Source of the DNA: Ectothiorhodospiraceae bacterium WFHF3C12
GTDB lineage: Bacteria > Pseudomonadota > Gammaproteobacteria > Nitrococcales > Nitrococcaceae
Length of the DNA: 64,000 bases
NCBI GenBank assembly: GCA_013519935.1
Contig: JACDUA010000007.1
Span: 1-64,000, forward strand
Direction: 5' to 3'
The notes under the pieces were generated by a model. It did not search any database. It was not told the origin of the DNA and was given only the letters and a program-made list of their open reading frames with translations. This document shows, piece by piece, positions 19,543 through 28,435 of this stretch; position 1 is the first letter of the stretch; every line of letters starts with the position of its first letter. The position numbers and the translations under genes were made by a program.

Positions 19543-20439
19543 TTGCGCCAGCGCATCAGCGGTTACCATCAGGATGAGCTTGGAGACTGGGTGGCGGAGC
19601 TGGCCTGCGGCCATCAGCAACATGTGCGCCACCAGCCGCCCTGGTTCAATCGCCCGTGGGCGGCCACGGAGGCCGGGCGCCGCGCCTACCTGGGGATGCC
19701 GCTGGACTGCCCGTACTGCGATCGGGAAGGTCCGCGGGTGCAGCCGCCCCGGCCGAATCGTTGGGGCCGGGTGCTGGAGCACGTCCGCAACATGCAGCTG
19801 GACGGCTTCTGGGCGCTATGCCTTGGCGTGCTGCTCACGGTGGTCACCGTCGGGTTGTCGTTGCTGCCGTTCCTCGTCCAGGTGCTCTGGGTCGCCGCCC
19901 GCACCCGTTGCCGGGTCGGGGCGGCACCCGTGGCCGCCGTGTTCGGCGTCTGCCTCACGGACAACCAGGTTGGTGCCGAGTATGCACGGCGGCTTGAGCG
20001 GGGCCTGGCGTTGCTGGAAGCGGGGGAGGTCGAGTACCTGCTGCTGCTCGGCGGGGTTACCGGGGACGCCGCGCGATCGGAGGCGGAGGCCGGGCGGGCG
20101 CTGCTGCAGGCGCGGGGTGTGGCCGGCGATCGTATCTTCACAGAGGATCTCTCCAGGCACACCCTGGAGAACCTGCGCAACGCCCGGGAGCTCGCCCGCG
20201 ACCGTGGTTGGCCGGAACTGGTGCTGGTCAGCAGCCGCTACCATCTTGCGCGCGTGGGCCTGACGGCGCGGGGGCTATCCCTGAGCTACCGCCTGTGCGC
20301 CGCCGAGAGCCGGTTGCGGCTCACCCCCGGCTTGATCGGTTGCGGCCTCCGGGAGGCCTTCTATCTTCAGTGGTACTGGTGCGGCAAGCTCTGGTCGGTG
20401 CTGACCCGCAACCACAAGAGCCTGGAGCGAATCAGCTAA
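19543..20439 (+). CDS. DUF3565 - YdcF/DUF218 fusion protein
   Basis: N-term GYHQDELGDWVAELACGHQQHVRHQPPWFNRPW (DUF3565); C-term LLLLGGVTGD...SRHTLENLRNA...LVSSRYHLARV (YdcF/SanA). Confidence 0.85.
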   Translation: MRQRISGYHQDELGDWVAELACGHQQHVRHQPPWFNRPWAATEAGRRAYLGMPLDCPYCDREGPRVQPPRPNRWGRVLEHVRNMQLDGFWALCLGVLLTVVTVGLSLLPFLVQVLWVAARTRCRVGAAPVAAVFGVCLTDNQVGAEYARRLERGLALLEAGEVEYLLLLGGVTGDAARSEAEAGRALLQARGVAGDRIFTEDLSRHTLENLRNARELARDRGWPELVLVSSRYHLARVGLTARGLSLSYRLCAAESRLRLTPGLIGCGLREAFYLQWYWCGKLWSVLTRNHKSLERIS

Positions 20440-20984
20440 TGCTACTCAGCGCGAACGAGTCCTTCGTTCTGGCCATCGATTGCCAGGAGAAGCTGATGCC
20501 CGCCATCGACGGCGGCGAAGCCGTGGTCGATGCCATTCGCTGGCTGATGGATGTCGCCGGTGAGCTGTCGGTGCCGGTGCTGGCGTCGGAGCAGTATCCG
20601 AAAGGGCTCGGTAGGACGGTGCCGGCCCTCGCCGAGCGGCTGGATGCGGATCGGACCCTGGAGAAGACCTGCTTTTCCTGCTGCGCCGAGCAGGAATTCC
20701 GCGCCCGGCTGCATGCACTCGGCCGGCGGCAGGCGATTGTCGCAGGCGTTGAATCGCACGTGTGCGTGCTGCAGACCGTTCTGGGGCTGATCGGCGAGGG
20801 CTGGCAGGTGTTCGTAATGCGGGAGGGCATTTCCTCGCGCCGGCCCAGCGACCTGGAGCTGGCCATGGCCCGCATGCGCCAGTGCGGTGCGCAGATCGTC
20901 AGTCGGGAGATGGTCGCCTTCGAATGGATGCACCGGGCGGGCACGGACCAGTTCCGGCACATCACCCGGCAGTACATACGCTAG
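20439..20984 (+). CDS. Isochorismatase family protein
   Basis: FVLAIDCQEKLMPAI ... LEKTCFSCC ... AIVAGVESHVCVLQT. Confidence 0.9.
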   Translation: MLLSANESFVLAIDCQEKLMPAIDGGEAVVDAIRWLMDVAGELSVPVLASEQYPKGLGRTVPALAERLDADRTLEKTCFSCCAEQEFRARLHALGRRQAIVAGVESHVCVLQTVLGLIGEGWQVFVMREGISSRRPSDLELAMARMRQCGAQIVSREMVAFEWMHRAGTDQFRHITRQYIR

Positions 20985-20992
20985 GCCCGGCG

Positions 20993-21538
20993 TCAGTAGA
21001 GGTCGTAGAAATAGCTTAGCGAGATGTACCAGGCGTCGGCGTTGAAGAAGCTCTGTTCGATCTCCAGGGCCCCTTCCGGCACCGTCCAGCCGACTCCGAG
21101 GCCTCCGGCGAAGTCTGTTCTTGTGCGGCTGCTGTCATCGTCATACAGGCGCTGGCGGCCGACGCCAGCGCGGGCCTTGAGATACGGCGAGCCGCCGCTT
21201 CGATAGACCGCGAACAGGGCCGACGAACGGTTGTTGGTGTTGTCCGAGGGGCCGGGCTCTTCTCCGGGCCGGGGCACGGCGCTGCCGGTCCAAAGGGCCT
21301 CAACCGACACGCCGTGGACGCCCGGAAGCCGCAGGCCGAAGCCGATACCGGCGTTGATGGCCACACCATCGTCCATCTGGAAGTATTTCGGTGACAGGGC
21401 GCCGGTCGTGACGCCCACGTAGCTCGCTGGTTCCCGCTCCGCGTGGGCGCATGGCACAGCGGCAAGCAGGGTCATCCCCAGGCAAACCGTACTCGGGCGT
21501 CGAAGCAAGGTGTCCGTCCCCCTGTCAATGCGGATCAC
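20993..21538 (-). CDS. Putative outer-membrane beta-barrel protein
   Basis: Signal peptide, alternating beta pattern, terminal aromatic ...YISLSYFYDLY. Confidence 0.65.
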   Translation of the reverse strand: MIRIDRGTDTLLRRPSTVCLGMTLLAAVPCAHAEREPASYVGVTTGALSPKYFQMDDGVAINAGIGFGLRLPGVHGVSVEALWTGSAVPRPGEEPGPSDNTNNRSSALFAVYRSGGSPYLKARAGVGRQRLYDDDSSRTRTDFAGGLGVGWTVPEGALEIEQSFFNADAWYISLSYFYDLY

Positions 21539-21675
21539 ACCCGGTATATCGGCAGGCCATGGCGCTATCTGAGGGAGAGAACGAACCCCGCGGCCGTTGA
21601 TTGCGGCGATTCAGAACGGGGCCCATGGGCGGTTTGGGGGAGGCGCCGCGCCATGGGCCCAAGGGCCGAGCCGGT

Positions 21676-21903
21676 TCAGGCCGCGTGGGCGGAACGGCCG
21701 GTGTCGCTATGCTGGTCGTCCCGGAGGCCGGCCTTGCGCAGGATGGCTATCATCGGGCACCACTTGGTGAAGGCCGACTGCATCAGGTTGATGCCCACGA
21801 AGCCCGTGAAAAGCAGCCATGCGGGATGGACGAAATAGGCCAGGGCGGCGCTCAGCAAGACGAATGCGCCGGCGATCAGGCGGAGTGCGTCATTGACGGT
21901 CAT
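21676..21903 (-). CDS. DUF2892 / YgaP-like transmembrane protein
   Basis: MTVNDALRLIAGAFVLLSAALAYFVHPAWLLFTGFVGINLMQSAFTKWCPM. Confidence 0.88.
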   Translation of the reverse strand: MTVNDALRLIAGAFVLLSAALAYFVHPAWLLFTGFVGINLMQSAFTKWCPMIAILRKAGLRDDQHSDTGRSAHAA

Positions 21904-21939
21904 GGTTCTCTGCTCCTCGTTGTTGCAGCTTGAGAATTA

Positions 21940-21963
21940 GTATATAACGATATAGTTATATAC
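21940..21963. promoter_or_regulatory. Perfect 9-bp-arm palindrome, putative ArsR operator
   Basis: GTATATAAC-GATATA-GTTATATAC in divergent intergenic region. Confidence 0.7.
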
Positions 21964-21995
21964 GCAATAGATTTGATTGAGGTACAATAGGACCG

Positions 21996-22355
21996 TTGAG
22001 TCAGAGAGGTTCAATCGTGGAGCAGTTGAGCGACGACACCTTGCAGCTTATTGCCGGGCATTTCCGCGTGCTCAGCGAGCCCGTGCGGCTGAGGCTGCTG
22101 CATGTGCTGCGCGACGGGGAGGCGAGCGTCAATGAGCTCGCCGACGCGCTGGGCATCTCCCAGCCCAGTGCCTCGAAGCATCTCGCCGTGTTGCGGGATC
22201 AGGGTCTTGTAAAGCGCCGCAAGGAGGGGACATCGGCGCGCTTCAGCATTGCCGCCGACTTCGTGTTCGAAATCTGCGACATCGTCTGCGATGGTGTGAG
22301 AACCGAGCTGGAGCGACGCCAGTCGGTACTTCCCCCGCAACGCACCGCGAGCTAG
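21996..22355 (+). CDS. ArsR-family metalloregulator/redox-type transcriptional regulator
   Basis: HFRVLSEPVRLRLLHVLRDGEASVNELADALGISQPSASKHLAVLRDQGLV. Confidence 0.92.
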   Translation: MSQRGSIVEQLSDDTLQLIAGHFRVLSEPVRLRLLHVLRDGEASVNELADALGISQPSASKHLAVLRDQGLVKRRKEGTSARFSIAADFVFEICDIVCDGVRTELERRQSVLPPQRTAS

Positions 22356-22397
22356 ACACGCTCCCGGAAGCCGGGTCCGCGAGTGCGATGGAAGAGC

Positions 22398-22419
22398 GGG
22401 GCCGTCGCGTGACGGCCCC
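22398..22419. terminator. Hairpin between convergent arsR-type gene and slyD
   Basis: GGGGCCGTC-GCGT-GACGGCCCC perfect stem. Confidence 0.6.
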
Positions 22420-22430
22420 GACGCGGGCTA

Positions 22431-22895
22431 TCAGCCGTGGACGTGGCCGTGCTCCAGCTCTTCTTCGGTGGCGTCACGGACCTCGACGACATTGACGTCG
22501 AAGTTCAGCGTCACGCCGGCCAGCGGATGGTTGGCATCCACCAGCACCTGCTCGTCGCCGACCTCGGCGACCGTGATGATCTGCACGCCGCCCTCGGTCT
22601 GGGCCTGGAACTGCATGCCGGGCTCCAGCGTGTCGACGCCCTCGAAAAGGTTGCGCGGCACCTGCTGCTTGAGGTTCTCGTCGCGCTGGCCGTAGCCTTC
22701 ATCCGGCTGAACCGTCACGTTGACCTGTGAACCGCTCTCCTCGCCCTCCAGGGCGCGCTCCAGGCCGGGGATGATGTTGCCCGCGCCCTGGATGTACTTC
22801 AGCGGCTCCCGGTTGGCCGAGGTGTCCAGCGTGTTGCCATCGTCGTCGGTCAGCGTGTAGTCAATGGCAACGACCTTGTTCTTGCTGATCTGCAT
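22431..22895 (-). CDS. slyD: FKBP-type peptidyl-prolyl cis-trans isomerase, SlyD-like
   Basis: YTLTDDDGNTLDTS...YIQGAGNIIPGLERALEG...; His-containing C-terminus HGHVHG. Confidence 0.92.
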   Translation of the reverse strand: MQISKNKVVAIDYTLTDDDGNTLDTSANREPLKYIQGAGNIIPGLERALEGEESGSQVNVTVQPDEGYGQRDENLKQQVPRNLFEGVDTLEPGMQFQAQTEGGVQIITVAEVGDEQVLVDANHPLAGVTLNFDVNVVEVRDATEEELEHGHVHG

Positions 22896-23041
22896 GTAAT
22901 GATGCCCTCTGGTGGCGATTGATTTCGGGAAACTCAGCGGTTCCCTCGGAGTTGCCCCGGAACGCCGTCCGTCAGCGTCCGCGTTTCCGTCAGGGCGTCT
23001 TGGTCGTGTTCCAGCGCGCTTGAGGGACAGCGAAGTGCTTT

Positions 23042-23791
23042 ATGAGACAACATCTTACTATTCTAGGGGCCATGCCTGGCGCTTCCAAGGGCACACCCGA
23101 CGGGCTGCGCTGGCTGGCCGCCGTGTTGCCGGCTGCCTGCGTGCCCGTGCTGGCGTCGCTGCTGTATTTTCAATGGCTGAGCGACGCCGTCTGGGTGCAG
23201 ACCGTTTACCTGGCCGCCAAGGCCTTTACCGTGGTCTGGCCGGTTCTGGCGCTGGCTCTGCTGCTCGACCGCCGGCCGCTGCTGCCGGCGCCACATTGGC
23301 CCAGGGACCTGCGGGCATTGCCGATGGGGCTGCTCAGCGGCTTGCTGATCGTCGCGGCGCTCCTCGCGCTGCTGGCCACGCCCCTGAACGCGCTGCTGGA
23401 CACCGCGGCCCCGGCGGTCCGGGAAAAGGTGGCGACTTTCGGGATCGGAGAGCACTACTGGGCGTTCGCCGTGGGATTCTCGGTGATCCATGCGGGCATC
23501 GAGGAGTACTACTGGCGGTGGTTCCTGTTCGGGAGCCTGCGGCGGCGCCTGCCTGCCGGTGCCGCCCATGCCCTGGCCGCGGTGGCCTTCGCGGCCCATC
23601 ACGTCGTGGTGGGCGCCACGTTCTTTGGTCTTGCACTGGGGCTGCTGCTGGGCGCCTGCGTGGCCGCGGGCGGGGTCATCTGGAGTCTGATGCTGGCCCG
23701 CCAGGACACGCTGGCGGGGGCGTGGCTCTCCCACATCCTGGTGGATCTGGGACTCGCCTATGTCGGATACCGGCTGCTGACCGCGTACTGA
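23042..23791 (+). CDS. CPBP family intramembrane metalloprotease
   Basis: GIEEYYWRWFLFGSL (EExxxR) and FAAHHVVVG motif; multi-TM. Confidence 0.85.
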   Translation: MRQHLTILGAMPGASKGTPDGLRWLAAVLPAACVPVLASLLYFQWLSDAVWVQTVYLAAKAFTVVWPVLALALLLDRRPLLPAPHWPRDLRALPMGLLSGLLIVAALLALLATPLNALLDTAAPAVREKVATFGIGEHYWAFAVGFSVIHAGIEEYYWRWFLFGSLRRRLPAGAAHALAAVAFAAHHVVVGATFFGLALGLLLGACVAAGGVIWSLMLARQDTLAGAWLSHILVDLGLAYVGYRLLTAY

Positions 23792-23801
23792 GCGCGCCGG
23801 C

Positions 23802-24149
23802 TTACTGAGTCATCAGGCGGTACCGTTCCGCCAGCTCGGCGATGCGGGCGCGATCGTCTTCGGAGACTTCCCGGAACTCGAAGCCCGAATTGTGGAAAAC
23901 CGCGTTGCGCTCCTTGCGGCACCACTTGCTTTCCGCCACCACGTCGATGTGGTTGCTGTCCTGGATCTGCTCGTCCAGCTCCATGCGCAGATTGTAGGTG
24001 CGGTTCTCATCGATGGGCTCCTCGCTCTGGAGCATGCCGCCGTCCACGGTCACATCGGTGAGGTAACCCACGAGCTCGTCGGTATCCCGATCGATGACGG
24101 GCAGGTATTGATCCACTACATCTCGCGGACGACGCCGGAAGTCCTTCAT
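23802..24149 (-). CDS. PilZ-domain protein
   Basis: MKDFRRRPRDVVDQYLPVIDRDTDELVGYLTDVTVDGGML (RxxxR and D/NxSxxG-like). Confidence 0.78.
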   Translation of the reverse strand: MKDFRRRPRDVVDQYLPVIDRDTDELVGYLTDVTVDGGMLQSEEPIDENRTYNLRMELDEQIQDSNHIDVVAESKWCRKERNAVFHNSGFEFREVSEDDRARIAELAERYRLMTQ

Positions 24150-24424
24150 AGTCGCCTCCCTGATACCTTTTCCCAAGGGGGATAGCCAAACTATGCGTCG
24201 CGCAGGCCGGTTTGTCTACTCGTTCTGCCAACTCCGTGAACTGGATCACGGCCCGTGGCATAGCGAAGGCGAGGAAGCGCGTCATGCCCGACTGAGCAGC
24301 CAGTCACATTTCGCGGCGACCGCGTTTAGCACGCGTCCGTGCGCGGGCTAAGCTTGGACATCAGGACGATACCAACCCGCCCCGCGGATGTTTCATCGTC
24401 CGCAGGACGCAAGGAGGCCGGCCC

Positions 24425-24919
24425 ATGCAACTGGAGGGTTCCTGCCGCTGTGGCGCGGTTCGCTTCCGCGTTGAGGCGGACTGCCCGGCGCCTTACCAGC
24501 GGTGCTATTGCAGCATCTGCCGCAAGACCGCCGGTGGCGGCGGCTTCGCCATCAACCTGGGGGCTCTCGCCGAGACCCTGGCCGTGGATGGCGAGACGGC
24601 GGTAGCCCGCTACAGCGCCAGCATTCCGGGACCGCACGGCGAGAGCGCGGTCAGCCCTGCCCGCCGTGCCTTCTGCGGATACTGCGCCAGCGCGCTGTGG
24701 GTGTTCGATCCGCGTTGGCCCGAGCTGATTCATCCTTTCGCGTCCGCCGCTGACAGTGTTCTGCCAACGCCGCCGGAGGTCGTGCACATCATGTTGCGCC
24801 ATGCCGCGTCCTGGTGCGACGTGCCGCCGCGCGGCACGCCGGGGCACCGGCACTTCGACGGATACCCCGATGAGTCCCTGCGCGACTGGCACCAGCGGCA
24901 CGGCCTGCTGGAGAGGTGA
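24425..24919 (+). CDS. GFA (CENP-V/GFA) domain protein
   Basis: GSCRCGAVRF...CYCSICRKTAGG...FCGYCASAL zinc-binding Cys motifs. Confidence 0.9.
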   Translation: MQLEGSCRCGAVRFRVEADCPAPYQRCYCSICRKTAGGGGFAINLGALAETLAVDGETAVARYSASIPGPHGESAVSPARRAFCGYCASALWVFDPRWPELIHPFASAADSVLPTPPEVVHIMLRHAASWCDVPPRGTPGHRHFDGYPDESLRDWHQRHGLLER

Positions 24920-25004
24920 GCTGAAAAACAGGGCGGGGCGTACCCAAAACGGTCACAAACGCTATACTGGCCGAAATTTGCGTCCGGCTTACGTAAACGT
25001 CAAT

Positions 25005-25385
25005 ATGGAACCGGAGTACAAGGAGCGTTACATGTTTCCGGAGTCGGCAGGTACGGCTGAACGGCGGCGCGAAAACCGGACGCTGATCAGCGCTGAGCCC
25101 AACGTTTTCGACCGTCACACCCGGGAATCCCTGGGTCGGTTGGTGAATCTCTCCCGGGAAGGTTTTCTCGTCGTGGCTCATGAGCCCATGATGCCGCCTG
25201 CTGTGCACGAGGTGCGGATTGTCGTGGTCGACGACTACGGGCAGCTGCGGACCATCAACGCTACGGCGGAGCTCATCTGGTGCCGGCGCTCCCGATTCGA
25301 CGAGAGCTACGGCGCGGGTTTCCAGTTCAGTGGTCTCGACCCGGCCGACGAGATCATCGTCCAGCACCTGATCCAGGCGCTCTAG
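25005..25385 (+). CDS. PilZ-domain protein
   Basis: Basic N-term RRRENR; LVNLSREGFLV motif; C-term AGFQFSGLDPADE. Confidence 0.82.
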   Translation: MEPEYKERYMFPESAGTAERRRENRTLISAEPNVFDRHTRESLGRLVNLSREGFLVVAHEPMMPPAVHEVRIVVVDDYGQLRTINATAELIWCRRSRFDESYGAGFQFSGLDPADEIIVQHLIQAL

Positions 25386-25482
25386 CATCGAGTCCCGGGC
25401 CCTGCGCCAGGGAACACCGCGCCGGTCCATAACGGCAACCGTGTTCATTTGACGCGCGCCCGCCCGCGCGCCCGACCCATTC

Positions 25483-26364
25483 ATGCCTGACACCCGTAAT
25501 AGCCACTCGTCACGCGGCCTAACGCTCGCCCTGGCCGGTATCGTTGTTCTCTCCTTCGACGCGCTGCTGGTGCGCCTGGCCGACGCGCCGCCCGCGGATG
25601 TCGCGTTCTGGCGCGGTGCCTTCATTGCGGTGTCGCTGGCGCTGGTGCAATGGGCCCGTTTCGGCCGCCTCCGGTTGCGCGGGGTCCGGTCCGGGCCTGG
25701 GCTTCTGGCCGTCCTGCTGTTCGGGGTCAACACGGCGCTGTTCGTGTTCTCCCTCGCTTACACCGCCGTCGCCAACACCATCATTCTGCTCTCCCTGGCC
25801 CCGCTGTTCGCGACGCTGATGAGCCGGTTCGCCACCACCGAGCGACCTGGCCCGGATACCTGGCTGAGCGCTGCGGCAACGGCCGCCGGCGTCGGGATCG
25901 TGGTCGGCGGCTCGCTGGAGAGCGGGCGCTGGGTGGGAGACGCCCTGGCGCTGGCGGCCTCCATGGTGCTGGCCGGGGCACTGACGGTGCTGCGCAGCCA
26001 GCCGGGCCTGGAACGCGTGCCGGTGGTGATGTGCAGCGGCGTCGTGACCGCCGCGCTGTGCGCCTTCGCGGCAACGCCCCTGGCCCTCGCCCCGGCCAGC
26101 TACGCGCCGCTGGCGGTGATGGGGCTGGTGCAGATCCCGCTCGCCATGGTGCTGCTGGCCGTCGCCACCCGATATGTGGGCGCGCCGGAGGTCAGCCTTA
26201 TTATGCTGCTGGAGATCGTGCTGGGGCCCCTGTGGGTGTGGTTCGTGCTGTCCGAAATCCCCCCGCAAGCGTCGGTCTATGGGGGTGTCGTGGTGGTCGG
26301 CACGTTGGTGCTCTACTTTGGCCGGCGGCTGCGCGCGGGAACGCTCCGGCGTCGAGCGGCCTGA
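25483..26364 (+). CDS. EamA/DMT family transporter
   Basis: Ten hydrophobic segments; RGAFIAVSLALV, LAPLFATLMSRF. Confidence 0.9.
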   Translation: MPDTRNSHSSRGLTLALAGIVVLSFDALLVRLADAPPADVAFWRGAFIAVSLALVQWARFGRLRLRGVRSGPGLLAVLLFGVNTALFVFSLAYTAVANTIILLSLAPLFATLMSRFATTERPGPDTWLSAAATAAGVGIVVGGSLESGRWVGDALALAASMVLAGALTVLRSQPGLERVPVVMCSGVVTAALCAFAATPLALAPASYAPLAVMGLVQIPLAMVLLAVATRYVGAPEVSLIMLLEIVLGPLWVWFVLSEIPPQASVYGGVVVVGTLVLYFGRRLRAGTLRRRAA

Positions 26365-26509
26365 CCATCCGTCGGACGCGGATCGAAATTGCGAATTGGT
26401 TCTCAACTGCCCGCGAAGGTGGGGGGTAACGTATTGATCAAGTCACGATGACATGGGTTCTCCCCATCGTGGCTGGAGTGATGCAACCGTTGCTGCGAGT
26501 CGCTGTCTT

Positions 26510-26540
26510 ACCCGATTCCAACCGGAGTCGGGTTTTTTTT
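26510..26540 (+). terminator. Rho-independent terminator
   Basis: ACCCGATTCC-AACC-GGAGTCGGGT followed by run of 8 T. Confidence 0.9.
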
Positions 26541-26634
26541 GCACGGCGTAACGGCGGCCGTCGCCCGGCCGAGTGGTGATCGCGACAACGATATGCGTTA
26601 GTGTATTGCCACGCATCAAACCACCATCGTTCAC

Positions 26635-27084
26635 ATGTCCAACCCTTCTCCACTGGCGGCACCCTCCGTTACGCGGCTGGGCCGGCGGCGCGTTCGTCTG
26701 CCGGATCAGGCCTTCGTGGTCACGTGGATGACGCGGGACCGGCGGCCGCGTTTCGAGGATTTGGCGCTGTCCCGGCGGGTGATAGGCACCATGCGCGAGC
26801 TGGAGGAGGCCGGCCATGTGCGGTCCATGGCCTGGGTATTGATGCCGGACCACCTTCACTGGCTGGTGCAGCCCGAGGGCCGGGGCGAGCTGGATGCGGC
26901 GTTGGACGCGCTTCGCCGGGCGAGCGGCGGCGCCGACCTCTGGGCCGGGGAATTCCACGTGGAGGCCGTCCCGGAAACGGCGGATATCCGGCAGGTGTCG
27001 CGGGACATCGTGGCGAATCCCCTGCGCTGGGGGCTGGCGGAGAGCCTGGCGGACTATCCCCACTGGGACGCCATCTGGATCTGA
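26635..27084 (+). CDS. REP-associated tyrosine transposase (RAYT)/Y1-type HUH protein
   Basis: WVLMPDHLHWLVQ HUH motif; ...DIVANPLRWGLAESLADYPHWDAIW C-terminal RAYT signature. Confidence 0.85.
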   Translation: MSNPSPLAAPSVTRLGRRRVRLPDQAFVVTWMTRDRRPRFEDLALSRRVIGTMRELEEAGHVRSMAWVLMPDHLHWLVQPEGRGELDAALDALRRASGGADLWAGEFHVEAVPETADIRQVSRDIVANPLRWGLAESLADYPHWDAIWI

Positions 27085-27144
27085 CCCGGCCCCGCGTATC
27101 CCGCAGCGACCGTGGCCGTGTATCGACGGGATAGGCGGCGGTGC

Positions 27145-27543
27145 TCAGGTCGGCGCGCGGCCGGTCATCAACCAGAACGTGATTGCCATCCCGAGCGCGG
27201 TCATCAACAGACTGCCCAGCAGGTGCGCGGCCATGCCCGCCACTGCCCAGAGGTAGTGGCCCTGCCGCATGGCGAAGACCATTTCTGCCGAGAACGACGA
27301 GAACGTCGTCAGTGCGCCCAGGAACCCCGTAACGAGCATCAGTCGCAGCTCCATCGGCACGTTGCCCAGCCGACCGAACCCCTCCACCAGGACACCCACC
27401 AGCAGTCCGCCGGCGAGATTCGCCGCCAGCGTACCCAGCGGTACGGTGGGGAAGACGGGGTTGAGCCAGTTGCTCAGACCCCATCGGCACAGGGCACCGG
27501 CGGCGGCACCGCCGGCTACGGCCAGGATGGACAGCCAGGGCAT
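27145..27543 (-). CDS. crcB: Fluoride exporter CrcB/Fluc
   Basis: GAAAGALCRWGLSNWLN...GTLAANLAGG...GFLGALTTFSSFSAE. Confidence 0.95.
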   Translation of the reverse strand: MPWLSILAVAGGAAAGALCRWGLSNWLNPVFPTVPLGTLAANLAGGLLVGVLVEGFGRLGNVPMELRLMLVTGFLGALTTFSSFSAEMVFAMRQGHYLWAVAGMAAHLLGSLLMTALGMAITFWLMTGRAPT

Positions 27544-27574
27544 GGTTTACCGTCGTCGCTTCGTTCGCTCAAGA

Positions 27575-28387
27575 TCAGATGACACCCGTGGCCACAAGCG
27601 CGAGCAGGCCCGCACCCAGCCCCAGCCGGTAGATCACGTAGGGCATGAACCCGAAGCGCTCCAGTAGCGCCAGGAAGAAGTGGATTACTGCCAGCGCGAC
27701 CACGGCCGAGAGCAGATAACCCACCAGGAAACCGTCCCACGCCACCGGAGAGTCCTCGGTGAACGCCTCCACGAGCTTCAGCCCCGCCGCCAGGGCAGTT
27801 ACCGGAATGGCCAGGAGAAACGAGAACCGCGCGGCGGCCCGCCGCGAGAAATTGGCAAAAAGCCCCGCGGTCATGGTTATGCCGGAGCGCGAGGTCCCGG
27901 GTATCAGGGCCAGGGCCTGGGCGAGGCCGACGAGGACCGCGTCCCGCCAGGTCAATGTCTCCAGCGTCCGCGTGCTCCGGTCGGCGCGGCGGTCGGCGAT
28001 GCCCAGCAGTACGCCGAAGCCGAGCGTCGTCGCCGCGATGACCTCGGCGGAGCGCAGACTCGTCTCGATGAAATCGTCGAAGAACAGACCGGCCAGGCCG
28101 ACGGGAATGGTGCCGATGACCACCGCCCAGGCCAGCCGGCTCTGGCCGACGTGACGCCGCTGCGCGAGACTGCGCAGTCCGTCCGCCGTCAATACGCCCA
28201 CGTCGCGGTGAAAGTAGCCGACCACGGCGGTGAGCGTTCCGGCATGCACGGCCAGGTCGAAGGCGAGCCCCTGGTCCGGCCACTGGGTGAGCACCGGAAC
28301 CAGGATCAGGTGGGCGGAGCTGGAGATGGGCAGGAATTCGGTAATGCCCTGGATGAGGGCGAGCACCACGATCTGGAACAGCGTCAT
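27575..28387 (-). CDS. uppP: Undecaprenyl-diphosphate phosphatase UppP/BacA
   Basis: LIQGITEFLPISSSAHLIL...IPGTSRSGITMTAGL. Confidence 0.96.
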   Translation of the reverse strand: MTLFQIVVLALIQGITEFLPISSSAHLILVPVLTQWPDQGLAFDLAVHAGTLTAVVGYFHRDVGVLTADGLRSLAQRRHVGQSRLAWAVVIGTIPVGLAGLFFDDFIETSLRSAEVIAATTLGFGVLLGIADRRADRSTRTLETLTWRDAVLVGLAQALALIPGTSRSGITMTAGLFANFSRRAAARFSFLLAIPVTALAAGLKLVEAFTEDSPVAWDGFLVGYLLSAVVALAVIHFFLALLERFGFMPYVIYRLGLGAGLLALVATGVI

Positions 28388-28435
28388 GCCTGTTTACCGC
28401 CGGCGATAGTGCTCAGTGGGGCGTGCGCGGTCATT

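Noticed and set aside
27544-27574. Fluoride riboswitch upstream of crcB
   Set aside because: Only about 30 bp separates crcB from uppP on the same strand, too short, and no riboswitch core was seen.
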